A DNA stretch of 51,005 nt from Pseudomarimonas arenosa. Its GTDB lineage: Bacteria; Pseudomonadota; Gammaproteobacteria; Xanthomonadales; Xanthomonadaceae. Below the pieces are notes generated by a model that was not told the origin of the DNA, did not search any database, and saw only the letters and a list, made by a program, of their open reading frames with translations. Position 1 is the stretch's first letter; each line of letters opens with the position of its first letter. Below are positions 1 through 8,938 of this stretch, in pieces. Made by a program: the position numbers and the translations under genes. The stretch lies in assembly GCF_014841215.1 (NCBI RefSeq), contig NZ_JACYTR010000030.1, positions 1 through 51,005 of the forward strand, in the 5' to 3' direction.

Positions 1-451
1 TCGGGCTGTCTCTCAGTGCGAACAGGGCAAGCCATCGTCCGCTTCGGGTACGGGTCGCCGCCACGCTGGCTGAGCTTGTCGAAGCCAGCCGACCCAGCAT
101 TGCAACCTCAATGCTCGCGTGGGTACCTTCAGGGCTCGCTTCGCTGAGGCACCCTTCGACAGGCTCAGGTTGCGTCAAGGCGATTCCATCGCTGCCGCCC
201 TCGGACTCTTATCCGCCCTTCGGGCTGTCTCTCATTGCAACCTCAATGCTCGCGTGGGTACCTTCAGGGCTCGCTTCGGTGAGGCACCCTTCGACAAGCT
301 CAGGGTGCGTCAAGGCGATTCCATCGGTGAGGCACCCTTCGACAGGCTCAGGGTGCGTCACGGCGATTCCATCGCTACAGCCTTCGGACTCTCATCCGCC
401 TTTCGGGCTGTCTCTCAGTGCGAACAGGGTAGGCCATCGTCCGCTTCGGGT
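1..451. repeat. Nested imperfect tandem repeats, ~135-bp unit
   Basis: A unit starting at 99 (through 233) is repeated from 234 to 416. The second copy carries an internal extra half-copy at 327-373. A ~49-bp block at 1-49 recurs at 403-451 with two differences. The units contain the palindromic core TTCGACAGGCTCAGG and its inverse CTGAGCTTGTCGAAG (70-84), a short repeat common between genes in many proteobacteria. Open frames through this block encode repeated serine/proline-rich peptides without domains, and I do not regard them as genes. Confidence 0.85.
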
Positions 452-913
452 CGCACTGCGCCCCTTAGATCACGACACGCCGTTCCATCAGCCGTAGCGC
501 GCTGTGCGGCGGGGCTCAGTTCTTTAGTCTGCAGGGCTTTGGGAGGTCGTGACAGGAGCAATGCGTAACTCCATTCCGAGGCGTCGGGCTAGTCCTGAGC
601 CACACGGATGTCTTGACGTCGGCGTGAACGAGCGATCAACGGGACCTCTGCTGCCGCTTCGACGACTACGTCAGGATTCTCCAGCGGCATACCGATGACA
701 TGCACATTGCGGGAAAGGCATACCCTCATCTTGGAAGTCATCGATCCGAATCAACTATGGGTTCTGCTTGCCGCATGGCATCAACAACCAGCGACCCTCA
801 AATGTGTTGAGGCGTCTACGCGAGGGTTCTCCGCAGGTTGAACTGCGTCAGTTCCGGATCCACTTGTGGCGCAGATTCGCTGACTGCGGAACCATAGTGT
901 GGTTCTCAGGCAC
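452..913. other. Non-coding stretch without recognisable gene
   Basis: No convincing coding region, RNA gene or mobile element is seen. Short open frames on both strands (for example 768-1193 and 781-966) lack domain signatures and run into the peptidase gene or its terminator. It may hold remnants of decayed genes. Confidence 0.5.
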
Positions 914-953
914 GAAAAGAAAACCCCGACCCACACGGAGGCGGGCCGGGGTT
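914..953 (-). terminator. Rho-independent terminator of the M16 peptidase gene
   Basis: Read on the minus strand, AACCCCGGCCC and GGGTCGGGGTT form an 11-bp stem with one G-U pair and a 10-nt loop. The stem is followed by TTTTCTTTTC. It lies about 50 nt past the peptidase stop codon in the same orientation. Confidence 0.85.
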
Positions 954-1000
954 CCTCGACAACCAAACCTATGGTTCAGGCCGGGTCCGCCCGGGGCGTA

Positions 1001-3835
1001 TCAACGCAGTGGATTGCCGTCGGCGTCCATTACCTTGACTTCGCCCAGCTTGAGATCACGAATGGCTTGCTCGATCTTGCCAAGGTCGCCGACCACCACC
1101 CAGGTCAGGGCGGCAGGCTGGATCGTCGCTGCGGCGGCCTGGACTGCGTCCAGGCTGATCTTCTCGTTGTGCTGCTTGTACAGCTCGACGTAGTTATCCG
1201 GGCGCTGGTAGCGCAGGATGCCGCCGATCTGGTTCATCACTGAACCGGCCGTTTCGTAGGCGCCGGGTAGTGAGCGCACGTTGTTGAGCTTGATTTTGTC
1301 GGCTTCGGCGGCGCTGATCTTGGCTTCTCCGCGGGCAAAGGCGCCAATGTCCTGCTTCAGCTCGGTCAGCGACTCGATGGTCTTGTCGATCTGCACCGGT
1401 GCAAAGGCCACCCAGGGGCGCTGACCGACTGCACCTTGAGTAAAGCTGTAGGAGCCGTAGGCCCAGTGCTTCTCTTCGCGCAACTTCATGTTCAGGCGTG
1501 AGCTGAACTCACCGCCGAGCACGCCGTTGGCGATGTCGAAGTCCAGTGCCTTGGCATCCTTGGTCGACGGAACCACCTGACCGACGAAGATATTCGACTG
1601 GATGGCGCCGGGCTGGTCGACCAGGAACACCCGCGAGTGCTGGGGCAGTTCGACCGCGGCCACTTCGGGCAGATCAAGCGTGGCGGCAGGCGCTTTCCAA
1701 CTGCCAAAGCGCCGCTCCAGCAACGGGGTGATCTCGGCCATCGAGGTGTCGCCCACCACAATCAGGGTGGCATTGTCGGGGCGAATCACATCCTGATGGA
1801 ACTTGACCAGATCATTACGCGTCAGCGAGGTGATCGAGGCCGCAGTGCCGGAGCCGCTGAGCGGCATGGCATAGGCATGCCCCTCGCCAAACAGCAGTGG
1901 CGGCATGATGCGCAGAGCCAGACTGTTCGGGCGGCTCTTCTCCTGCTCAATGCCGGCAATCCAGGTTGCACGCACACGTTCGATTTCTTTGTCGGCAAAG
2001 CGCGGGCGCAGGATCACGTCGGCAAACAGATCCAGCGAGGGTTCCAGCTTGTCCTTCAGTGCCGACAGATAGACATTGGCGCCATCCAGGCTGGCGCCGG
2101 CACCGATGTTGGCGCCCAGAGCATCGGCCTTGGCCGACAGGCCGAGCGAATCGTAGTCACCGGCGCCTTCGTCGAGCATGGCCATGGTGAAGCTGGAGGT
2201 TCCGAGCTTGCGCCCCTGGTCGGCGGCAAAGCCGCCGTTGAACTCCATGCTGAGCTGCACCACGGGCACCGCGCGCCGCTCGGCCAGCACCACTTCGATG
2301 CCGTTCGATAGCTTGGCACGCTGCAGCGTCGGGAAGCTCAGGTCGGGGAAGGTCGCGGTCTTCGGCACGCCCTGGCTACGGTCGACATCGGTCTTGACCG
2401 TCTTGAACGTGCTGTCGACCTTGCCCGGCTTCACCGCATGCACCTTGCTCGGCGTGGAGAAGGGCTTTTCTTCCTGCGCGCCAAGGGCCACTTCGCCCGG
2501 TTCGATCACCAGGGTGTGGTCTCCCTTGGCCAGCCACTTGGCCGCGACTTTCTGCAGATCGGCGGCGCTGGCCGCCTCGTAGTCGGCCAGATCCTTGGCA
2601 TAACAGTTCGGATCACCGGCAAACACCTGGCAGCTGGCCAGGGCGTCGGACTTGCCGCCAAAGCCGCCGACCCGCTCGATGCCGCGAATAAAGCCGGCCT
2701 TGATCACCGTGCGCGCCTGCTCCAGCTCCTCGGTGGTCGGGCCATCCTTGATAAAGCGGGCCAACTCTTCGTTAAGTATTTGCTCGACCTTGGCGACCTC
2801 GGCATCCTTCTTTACTGTGATCATGAACATGAAGTTGCCGGAAATCTCCTGCGCCCAGCCGAATGCATTGGCGCTGTCGGCCAGCTTTTCTTCATGCACC
2901 AGCCGGCGCGACAACCGCGAGCTTTTGCCGCCGCCGAGGATCTGCGCCACCACGTCGAGCTGGTTGGCTTCGGTGGTATTGGTCGGCGGCGTATTCCACA
3001 CCCGCATCACCCGCGGTTGCGGCACGCGATCGCTGAGTACGGCGCGGGTGGATTCCTTGCGCTCGGGCACCCAGGTCTTCATCTTCGGTACCGTGGCCGA
3101 GGCCGGAATGTCTCCGAAGTAACGCTCAACCTTCTGTTTCGCCGTGGCCAGGTCGATATCGCCGGCCAGTACCAACACCGCATTGTTCGGCCCGTACCAG
3201 TCACGGAACCATTGTTTGACATCATCGAGGCTGGCAGCGTTCAGGTCTTCCATCAGGCCGATCGTCGGCCAGCTGTATGGATGACCCTCGGGATACATGG
3301 TGCGGAACAGCTCGGTCCACACCCGGCGGCCGTAGGGCTGGTTCTCGCCCTGGCGCTTTTCGTTCTGCACCACGCCGCGCTGCTCATCGAGCAGGGCCTG
3401 ATCGACCGCGCCGAGCAGATGGCCCATGCGGTCGGACTCCATCCATAGCGCCATGTCCAGGGCGGTGGTCGGCACGTTCTGGAAGTAGTTGGTGCGGTCG
3501 GCATTGGTGGTGCCGTTCTGCTCGGTGGCACCGACCTGTTCAAACGGTTCGAAGAATTCGCCCTGGTAGTTCTCCGAGCCCTGGAACATCAGATGTTCGA
3601 ACAGGTGGGCAAAGCCGGTCTTGCCCGGCACCTCGTTCTTCGAGCCGACGTGATACCAGACATTGACCGCGACGATCGGTGCCTTGCGATCCTCATGCAC
3701 CACCACGGTCAGGCCATTGGGCAGGGTGAAGCTCTGGTTGGGGATAAGCACATCGCTGTTCGGCTTGGCCGACAGAGCGGAGGTGATACCCAGCGCCAAC
3801 AGGCTGACGGCAAGGCGTTGTTTCAGCTTGATCAT
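1001..3835 (-). CDS. M16 family zinc metallopeptidase (insulinase/pitrilysin-like), secreted
   Basis: The 944-aa protein has a signal peptide (about residues 1-22, cleavage after ALSA), so it should act in the periplasm. The inverted zinc motif HLFEH (H77, H81; catalytic E80) is intact, and the glutamate in QNEKRQ (E159) is at the right distance to be the third ligand. Two M16 halves follow (about 30-470 and 520-930). The second lacks the motif, as is usual for the non-catalytic half of a two-domain M16 enzyme. An in-frame start 108 nt upstream is possible, but ATG at 3835 has AAGGAG about 7 nt before it and puts the signal peptide at the N-terminus. A strong terminator follows, so it is probably transcribed alone. 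The substrate cannot be told; M16 proteases degrade short peptides. Confidence 0.93.
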   Translation of the reverse strand: MIKLKQRLAVSLLALGITSALSAKPNSDVLIPNQSFTLPNGLTVVVHEDRKAPIVAVNVWYHVGSKNEVPGKTGFAHLFEHLMFQGSENYQGEFFEPFEQVGATEQNGTTNADRTNYFQNVPTTALDMALWMESDRMGHLLGAVDQALLDEQRGVVQNEKRQGENQPYGRRVWTELFRTMYPEGHPYSWPTIGLMEDLNAASLDDVKQWFRDWYGPNNAVLVLAGDIDLATAKQKVERYFGDIPASATVPKMKTWVPERKESTRAVLSDRVPQPRVMRVWNTPPTNTTEANQLDVVAQILGGGKSSRLSRRLVHEEKLADSANAFGWAQEISGNFMFMITVKKDAEVAKVEQILNEELARFIKDGPTTEELEQARTVIKAGFIRGIERVGGFGGKSDALASCQVFAGDPNCYAKDLADYEAASAADLQKVAAKWLAKGDHTLVIEPGEVALGAQEEKPFSTPSKVHAVKPGKVDSTFKTVKTDVDRSQGVPKTATFPDLSFPTLQRAKLSNGIEVVLAERRAVPVVQLSMEFNGGFAADQGRKLGTSSFTMAMLDEGAGDYDSLGLSAKADALGANIGAGASLDGANVYLSALKDKLEPSLDLFADVILRPRFADKEIERVRATWIAGIEQEKSRPNSLALRIMPPLLFGEGHAYAMPLSGSGTAASITSLTRNDLVKFHQDVIRPDNATLIVVGDTSMAEITPLLERRFGSWKAPAATLDLPEVAAVELPQHSRVFLVDQPGAIQSNIFVGQVVPSTKDAKALDFDIANGVLGGEFSSRLNMKLREEKHWAYGSYSFTQGAVGQRPWVAFAPVQIDKTIESLTELKQDIGAFARGEAKISAAEADKIKLNNVRSLPGAYETAGSVMNQIGGILRYQRPDNYVELYKQHNEKISLDAVQAAAATIQPAALTWVVVGDLGKIEQAIRDLKLGEVKVMDADGNPLR

Positions 3836-4050
3836 GAGGACTCCTTGGGGTGTTCCATGCTCGGGTTCCGGCCGAGGCGAATTGTCAGCTTCGGCGCAGC
3901 GACGCGGCGAGCTCGGGCGCCGGCCAAGGTCATCCACGGCCACCGCCGTGGCCGACAGCGGCCCACGCTATCAACAGCGCTGCGAATGCTAACCGCCGCG
4001 GCATGACAATGGGTGTGCCAAAAGATACAGAGTGACCAGCAGCGGGGGTT

Positions 4051-4095
4051 CTAGCCCGGATCTTTCGGCGCGACCTCATGAAATATCCGGGCTAG
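4051..4095 (-). repeat. Interspersed hairpin repeat B, copy 1 (terminator-like)
   Basis: CTAGCCCGGAT (4051-4061) and ATCCGGGCTAG (4085-4095) form a perfect 11-bp inverted repeat around a 23-nt loop. On the minus strand the stretch from ATTTCATGAGG to GCCGAAAGA (4061-4084, 24 bp) is identical to 19901-19924. The hairpin lies 7 nt past the stop codon of the MFS gene and could end its transcript. Confidence 0.7.
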
Positions 4096-4102
4096 CGGGC
4101 TG

Positions 4103-5275
4103 CTAGCCTGCGCGAATGGCATCCGGTCTGCGCCAGCTCAGGGAGGCCAGTGCCAGGGCGGTGCTGAAGGCGCCGAACAGAAAGCAGGCCTGACCCTCAC
4201 CGATGTGCCAGGCCAGACCGGCCAGCAGGGTGCCGAGGACGCCGCCGAGGCCGAGGCAGGCATATAGCAGGCTTTGTCCGCGCAGGGCCAAGGGGCCGGG
4301 AAAGAACTCCATCACCCGCTGCATGCAGGCGGCGTGGAAGGCGGCAAAGCTCAGCGCGTGCAGCAACTGCATCAGCAGCATCCAGGTGAAGCTATCGGCC
4401 AGGCTGGCGACCAGGCTCCAGCGCAGCACGGTCAGCAGCAAACACACCCGCATGATGCTGAGCGCCGAGCGCGCGCCAAAGATCTGATTGACGAACCAGA
4501 ACATCAGGATCTCGGCCACCACGCCAGCGCCCCACAGCAGCCCGATGGCGGTGCCACCATGGCCGGCGGCCTCCAGGTGGATGGTGAAATAGACATAGAA
4601 CGGCCCAAAGCCGAGCTGCATCAGCAAGGCGGCTGCCAGAAAGCGGCGCACGCCGGCGCGCTGCAGCGCGACGCGCAGTGACAGGCTCGGTCCTCCTTCC
4701 TGCGGACTGATCGGCCGGCGCGCCGGCAAGGCCTGCACTGCCATCGCGCATAGCAGGAGCAGGGGCAGCATGCTCAGCGGCAGCCATTCGCGGCCGATCA
4801 GGTCGAGCAAGGGCCCCCAGCCAGTGGCGACCAGCAGAAAGCCAATCGAACCCCACAGCCGCGCGCGGGCATAGCGACCGCGATCGCCGTTCAGCTCGGT
4901 CAGTGCCAGGGTTTCGATCTGCGGCAGGATGACATTGGCGAAGAAGCTGAATACCGCCATGCACAGGCTGACCGACCACAGTTCGGTCAGCCACAGGAAG
5001 CCGACAAAGCTGGCCGCGCTGGCCCAGGCACCACCGCGCAGCCAGCGCTGCGGCTGGGCCGAGGCATGCACCCAGTGGCTCCACAGTGGTGGCCCCAGCA
5101 CGCGGGTCAGATACCACAGGGCAATCACCGCGCTGGCGGTCTCGGCACCGTGGCCGAGCTCGCTGATCCAGCGCGGGAAGTACGGCATTAGCGCGCCCAG
5201 CGCGGCGTAGTACCAGAAGTAGGCCGCAGACAGGCGCCAGAAGGCGGAGGGCGAACCGAGGCTGGCCGTGCGCAA
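4103..5275 (-). CDS. MFS transporter, HcaT/phenylpropionate-permease-like (MFS_1_like)
   Basis: The 390-aa protein has about 12 hydrophobic segments. Its N-terminal pattern AAYFWYYAALGALMPYFPRW is typical of the HcaT/LacY-like MFS_1_like group, with a polar loop near residues 190-205 between the two six-helix halves. This family imports small organic solutes by proton symport; the substrate cannot be inferred here. The start is TTG (codon 5273-5275) with only a weak ribosome site. No ATG is available before the first helix, so TTG seems genuine. It is followed on the same strand by repeat B. Its upstream neighbour is the DUF4156 lipoprotein gene 40 nt away, so co-transcription is possible. 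Confidence 0.82.
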   Translation of the reverse strand: MRTASLGSPSAFWRLSAAYFWYYAALGALMPYFPRWISELGHGAETASAVIALWYLTRVLGPPLWSHWVHASAQPQRWLRGGAWASAASFVGFLWLTELWSVSLCMAVFSFFANVILPQIETLALTELNGDRGRYARARLWGSIGFLLVATGWGPLLDLIGREWLPLSMLPLLLLCAMAVQALPARRPISPQEGGPSLSLRVALQRAGVRRFLAAALLMQLGFGPFYVYFTIHLEAAGHGGTAIGLLWGAGVVAEILMFWFVNQIFGARSALSIMRVCLLLTVLRWSLVASLADSFTWMLLMQLLHALSFAAFHAACMQRVMEFFPGPLALRGQSLLYACLGLGGVLGTLLAGLAWHIGEGQACFLFGAFSTALALASLSWRRPDAIRAG

Positions 5276-5315
5276 GGTGCAGCCTGTCGCTCAGGGATGG
5301 TCTCCCGTCCGAACC

Positions 5316-5729
5316 TCAGCGTACCGGAAAGGTCTCGGCCTCGCCGCTGGCACGCGTTTCGGCTGCGCTATCGGCAGCGGTTACGCCCTGGCCGACGCCG
5401 CCGCGACAGTTGAAGGCGATCCAGCGCTGTTCGCCGTTCAGCGGGGGCGCGACGGCCTGCAGGGTGTCGGCCTGCATGCGCGGTGCTTCGTTGCGCGCCA
5501 TCACCTCGAGTTCGTCCTGCACCTTGATCGGATCACGGCGATAGAAGCCCACCTTATCCTTCACTTCCACCGCAATCTCGCCGAGGCGCTTGCACTGGCT
5601 GAGTGATTCGTCGGCGCCGGCCACGCGCACTTCATAGGCCTGATTTTCCATCTTGACCCAGGTGCAGGCCGAGAGGCTGGCAAGGCTGGCAAGCCCGAGG
5701 GCATGCACGAGATGGCGCGAAACTGACAT
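5316..5729 (-). CDS. DUF4156-type outer-membrane lipoprotein
   Basis: The 137-aa protein has a lipoprotein signal with lipobox LSAC (residues 19-22), so C22 would be acylated. The mature part has the DUF4156 pattern: a short strand region VKMENQAYEVRVAGADES, then QCKRLGEIAVEVKDKVGFYRR, and a region of NEA and QWIAFNC type with a paired cysteine (C110 region). Members are small Gram-negative lipoproteins of unknown function. The lack of a +2 aspartate (CT) suggests outer-membrane targeting. ATG start at 5729. Confidence 0.78.
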   Translation of the reverse strand: MSVSRHLVHALGLASLASLSACTWVKMENQAYEVRVAGADESLSQCKRLGEIAVEVKDKVGFYRRDPIKVQDELEVMARNEAPRMQADTLQAVAPPLNGEQRWIAFNCRGGVGQGVTAADSAAETRASGEAETFPVR

Positions 5730-5927
5730 GCGGAACTCCGAGTAGTGGGATCTGCGGATGAAAGGATGGCGTGTGCTGGCTTAACCGAGCTTGAGACAGC
5801 GGCTACGATCAAGGCGCATCTGCTTGGGTGAAGTCGCTGGCGAGTTGGTCAGGATTGCGGGATAGGCCCGATGGCGGGCGGGGCTTGAGGTGGGCGGCCA
5901 GCCCAAGACGACGGGCCAGGGCCCGCC

Positions 5928-6560
5928 TTACATTTCTACCTTGGGGTTCAGGCTGTAGCGGCCGAAGGTGGCGGCTTCGGCCAGCACGTGGCCTTGCATG
6001 GCGCGGTAGACATCGGCCAAGCGGAAGCCATCGGGTAGATCGAGCCGCTCGACATCGAGCGCGTACAGGCGAAAGAAATAGCGGTGCATCAGGTTATCGT
6101 TCCACGGTGGGCAGGGGCCGTCGTAGCCGTAGTAGTCGCCGCCCATGTCGGCATCGCCGGCGAACCAGCTGGTGTAGTCGTTGATGCCCTGGCGCGAGCC
6201 CGACGGCCCGCCCGGATCGCGCTTGCCGCGGGCGCTGACACCGTCGCTGCAGGCGCCGCGAGCGATTTCGGTCACCGTTGGGGGGATGTCGATCATCAGC
6301 CAGTGGGCGAATTCGACCCGCGGCAGGTCCGCCGGCACGCTGCGCTCGGGCTGATTTACATCGTCGGCTTTCGACGGAACATCCGGGTCGACGCACAGCA
6401 AGACGAAACTGCGTGTGGTGGGTGGTGCATCTGACCAGCGTAGACCGGGGTTGCGGTTGGCGGACAATACGCAGGGTTCTCCCTGATCGCCGCGGCGGCC
6501 AAAGGCAAACTCGGTCGATAGCAGTTCGCCTTGATTGAAGTCTGGACTTTCGATCTTCAT
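5928..6560 (-). CDS. YbhB/YbcL family phosphatidylethanolamine-binding-like protein (PEBP)
   Basis: The 210-aa protein has the bacterial PEBP core: the DPDVPS-type ligand-pocket motif (CVDPDVPSKAD), FAHWLMIDIP (the HW histidine of the pocket), the GPCPP motif and HRYFFRLYALD. These give a complete fold with the anion-binding site kept. Family members (E. coli YbhB/YbcL) have no settled role. ATG at 6560 is preceded by GGAG about 9 nt upstream. A longer open frame reaching to 7055 runs through repeat A and the neighbouring gene and was rejected. Repeat A ends 57 nt upstream of the start codon in the same orientation. Confidence 0.88.
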   Translation of the reverse strand: MKIESPDFNQGELLSTEFAFGRRGDQGEPCVLSANRNPGLRWSDAPPTTRSFVLLCVDPDVPSKADDVNQPERSVPADLPRVEFAHWLMIDIPPTVTEIARGACSDGVSARGKRDPGGPSGSRQGINDYTSWFAGDADMGGDYYGYDGPCPPWNDNLMHRYFFRLYALDVERLDLPDGFRLADVYRAMQGHVLAEAATFGRYSLNPKVEM

Positions 6561-6604
6561 CTCGAATCTCCGGTGTTCTGCGATTGAAGCGGCAATGCGA
6601 ATCC

Positions 6605-6795
6605 TTGCAGGTGGCTGAAAAACTCCATCCCGGAATTCTTCAGCGCAACCGTTCGGCAGGCTCACGGCAAGCCGGTCGCGGCAGAGCCGCGCCAGCTTTG
6701 CCGAGAATCGAACAGGTGTCGGGTTCGATTCTCGTGCGCGCCATCCTTGGCGCGTCTCAACAGGCTGCTGAAAGCAATCGCAGCAGCCTGCTTGG
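6605..6795 (-). repeat. Five-hairpin repeat A, copy 1 (possible structured RNA/leader)
   Basis: Read on the minus strand it has, in order: stem CAGGCTGCTG/CAGCAGCCTG (6761-6790); a GGCGCG stem (6737-6754); a 12-bp perfect stem CGAGAATCGAAC with its complement (6702-6734); a CGGCAGAGCCG-type stem (6677-6691); and a weak ATTCC/GGAGT stem followed by five U (6618-6622). The same order and intervening words occur at 18807-18956 on the plus strand. Copy 1 has about 20 extra nt after the fourth hairpin. Confidence 0.7.
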
Positions 6796-6834
6796 GCTGG
6801 CCGAAACGCGAAACGGCCTGCGCTCAGGCGGCCC

Positions 6835-8874
6835 TCAGCGCTCGATACCGATATTGCACTGCGCCAGCAGGGCAAACTCGTCAGCGAAGGCCTTGTTGTA
6901 CAGCTGCCAGTGGCCGGGCGCAAAACACAGCGGCGAGCGTCCCAGGCCGCGGCGAGTTTCGGCAAAGGCGCTGCTGCGCAGGGGCTTTTGCAAACCGAGG
7001 AAGTTGGCGACGCGTTTGGCCACCTGCTCGGGCTGCTGCTCCAGGGCGTCGGCATGAATCAGCAGGGTGCGATCCGCTGCTGCGCGCTGGCGCTCGGCCA
7101 GCAGGTCGAGATTGCCCTTGATGAACTGCGCCAGGGCCATCGGATCGGGTGCAATCCAGGGCTGCGGGCCGCCGAACACCAGGGCATTGAGAAACAGATC
7201 GCGGGGATCGGCAATCACCGCGATCAACTGATTGCCCGGCAGGCTGGCGTCGATCAGGCCGTCCCAGTGCGGCAGCCAGTCGAGCGCCGTGGCCGGGTCG
7301 ATGTCGGCGCGCTCCAGCAAGTGACGCCAGCCTTTTGGCGTGGCGATACCGCCGTCGGCGCGTGGTGGCCACAGGCCATCCTGGCGCGGACCGCTGCCGA
7401 AACGATCGTCGAGCATGGCGAAGCCCTGGACTTCGCGCAGCGCGTTGACCAGTTCGAACACCCGGCTGCCCATCGGCCCCCACAGCAGGCGTGGCGCGAT
7501 GCCGTCGTCGGCTGCGGCAGCCGGTACTGCACCGAGTGGGGTCAGGCCGGGCAGGCCGCGCTGACCCTCCGTGGCGGCCTGCGATTCACGCCAGCATTGG
7601 GCGGCTTCGTCACCCCGGCCCAAGGCATCGAGGGCAAAGCCGCGCCACACCGTGGCCAGACGCTTGCCCAGTTCCGATTCGGCCTCGTTGCCGAATTTTT
7701 CGGCATAGGCCAGGCAGGCCGCCGGGTCGCGACGCAGCAGGGCGCGCAGCTTGATCTGCAGTGGCCCGACCAGGCCGGGCATGACCGCCAGGCAGGCATC
7801 CGCGCTGGCTTCGGCGGCGTCCAGCTCGCCACCGGCCTCTTCGATCTGGGCCTTGGTGCCGCCCATGATCGGGCTGTTCGGGCAGGCCTCGCGCCAGCGC
7901 GCCAGTACCGCCAGCCCGGCTTCGAAATTGCCGCTTTCCAGAGCTAGTCGACGCTGCCACAGTTGGTCGGCCTGCGGCGTTTCCTGCAGCAACTCTTCGA
8001 CTATCTGCAGGCCATGCTTGGCCTGACCGGCTCGGCTGAGCATTTCCAGCATGCCGTCGAGGGCGCCAATCGGTGGCTTGGCCGCCAGCAGGCGCCGATA
8101 GCTGGCCAGGGCTTCGTCGATCTGGCCGAGCATCAACTGATGGTGACCGAGCATCAGCACGGCACGCTGGTTGTCCGGTGCCTCACCGAGGATCGACTGC
8201 AGCTCGCGGATGACCTCGTCCAGGCGGTTCTGCGCGCGCAGCGCCTCGATCAATGGCCAGCGCAACGCCCCCATCGCCGGCTTCAAGGCGATCGAGCGGC
8301 GCAGGGCCTGTTCGGCAAAGGCGAACTGGCCCGAATGCAGGAACACCAAACCCAGCGAGGACAGGATCAGGGTGTCGTTGGGCGCCGCCTTGGAGGCGGC
8401 ACTGAGCAGCTTCACCGCACGCTCCAGATCGCCGCGGGCGGCCGCCAGATTGCCCTCGACGGCGATGATCAGTGGGTGGTCGGGATTGACCCGCTGGCCA
8501 AGTTTGAGCTGCGCCTCGGCACCGGCCAGATCGCCACGGGAGATCGCTGACTGGGTGCCCAGCACGTAGGCGCTGAGTTGGTTCGGGTTGTGCTCGATGG
8601 CCTGGCTGAGGGCGATCTTGGCCGCTTCTGCGTCATTCTGACCCAGGGCCAGGGCGGCGCGGGTGACCAGGAAATGCGCCTGCTCAGGGGCCAGTTCAAT
8701 CGCCTTGTCGAGCGCCGTCAGGGCTGCCTTGAGATCACCGCGGGCGCGGTGTACCAGGGCCAGAGCGTGGTGCAGGTCGGGCTCGTCGGCGCGTTCGAGC
8801 AGGGCTTGCTGCACCAGTTCGAGAGCGGCGGCCGCGTCGTGGCGCGCCAGAGCATCATGGATGGCTTGAAGCAT
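6835..8874 (-). CDS. TPR-repeat protein with sulfotransferase-like C-terminal domain
   Basis: The 679-aa cytoplasmic protein has no signal peptide. Residues 1 to about 420 are helix-turn-helix TPR units (for example A..L...P....ALA...RGDLKAAL). The last ~240 residues resemble a sulfotransferase fold: a glycine-rich LLWGPMGSRVFELVNALRE start (PAPS 5'-phosphate-loop position), AVIADPRDLFLNALVFG (the RDPRD 3'-phosphate motif of the family, here with A-D replacing R-D), VANFLGL and GHWQLYNKAF near the end. TPR-sulfotransferase proteins are common in xanthomonads. The altered phosphate-loop residues mean activity is uncertain. ATG start at 8874 with a weak GGA ribosome site. Confidence 0.8.
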   Translation of the reverse strand: MLQAIHDALARHDAAAALELVQQALLERADEPDLHHALALVHRARGDLKAALTALDKAIELAPEQAHFLVTRAALALGQNDAEAAKIALSQAIEHNPNQLSAYVLGTQSAISRGDLAGAEAQLKLGQRVNPDHPLIIAVEGNLAAARGDLERAVKLLSAASKAAPNDTLILSSLGLVFLHSGQFAFAEQALRRSIALKPAMGALRWPLIEALRAQNRLDEVIRELQSILGEAPDNQRAVLMLGHHQLMLGQIDEALASYRRLLAAKPPIGALDGMLEMLSRAGQAKHGLQIVEELLQETPQADQLWQRRLALESGNFEAGLAVLARWREACPNSPIMGGTKAQIEEAGGELDAAEASADACLAVMPGLVGPLQIKLRALLRRDPAACLAYAEKFGNEAESELGKRLATVWRGFALDALGRGDEAAQCWRESQAATEGQRGLPGLTPLGAVPAAAADDGIAPRLLWGPMGSRVFELVNALREVQGFAMLDDRFGSGPRQDGLWPPRADGGIATPKGWRHLLERADIDPATALDWLPHWDGLIDASLPGNQLIAVIADPRDLFLNALVFGGPQPWIAPDPMALAQFIKGNLDLLAERQRAAADRTLLIHADALEQQPEQVAKRVANFLGLQKPLRSSAFAETRRGLGRSPLCFAPGHWQLYNKAFADEFALLAQCNIGIER

Positions 8875-8938
8875 AGGATTTCCGCTGGGCCTGAGGGCCG
8901 AAAACCATCGAGTTTATCAGGCCTCGGCCGGCTGCCGC

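Noticed and set aside
119-568. Open frames in the 1-570 repeat block as genes
   Set aside because: The repeats keep several frames open, the products are repetitive and without domains, and no ribosome site is present.
2438-3448. Plus-strand open frame (336 aa) inside the peptidase gene
   Set aside because: It is antisense to the M16 peptidase, with low-complexity composition and no domain.
5928-7055. Longer start for the PEBP protein
   Set aside because: The extra 165 residues come from repeat A and the antisense of the TPR gene, and the internal ATG has a ribosome site.
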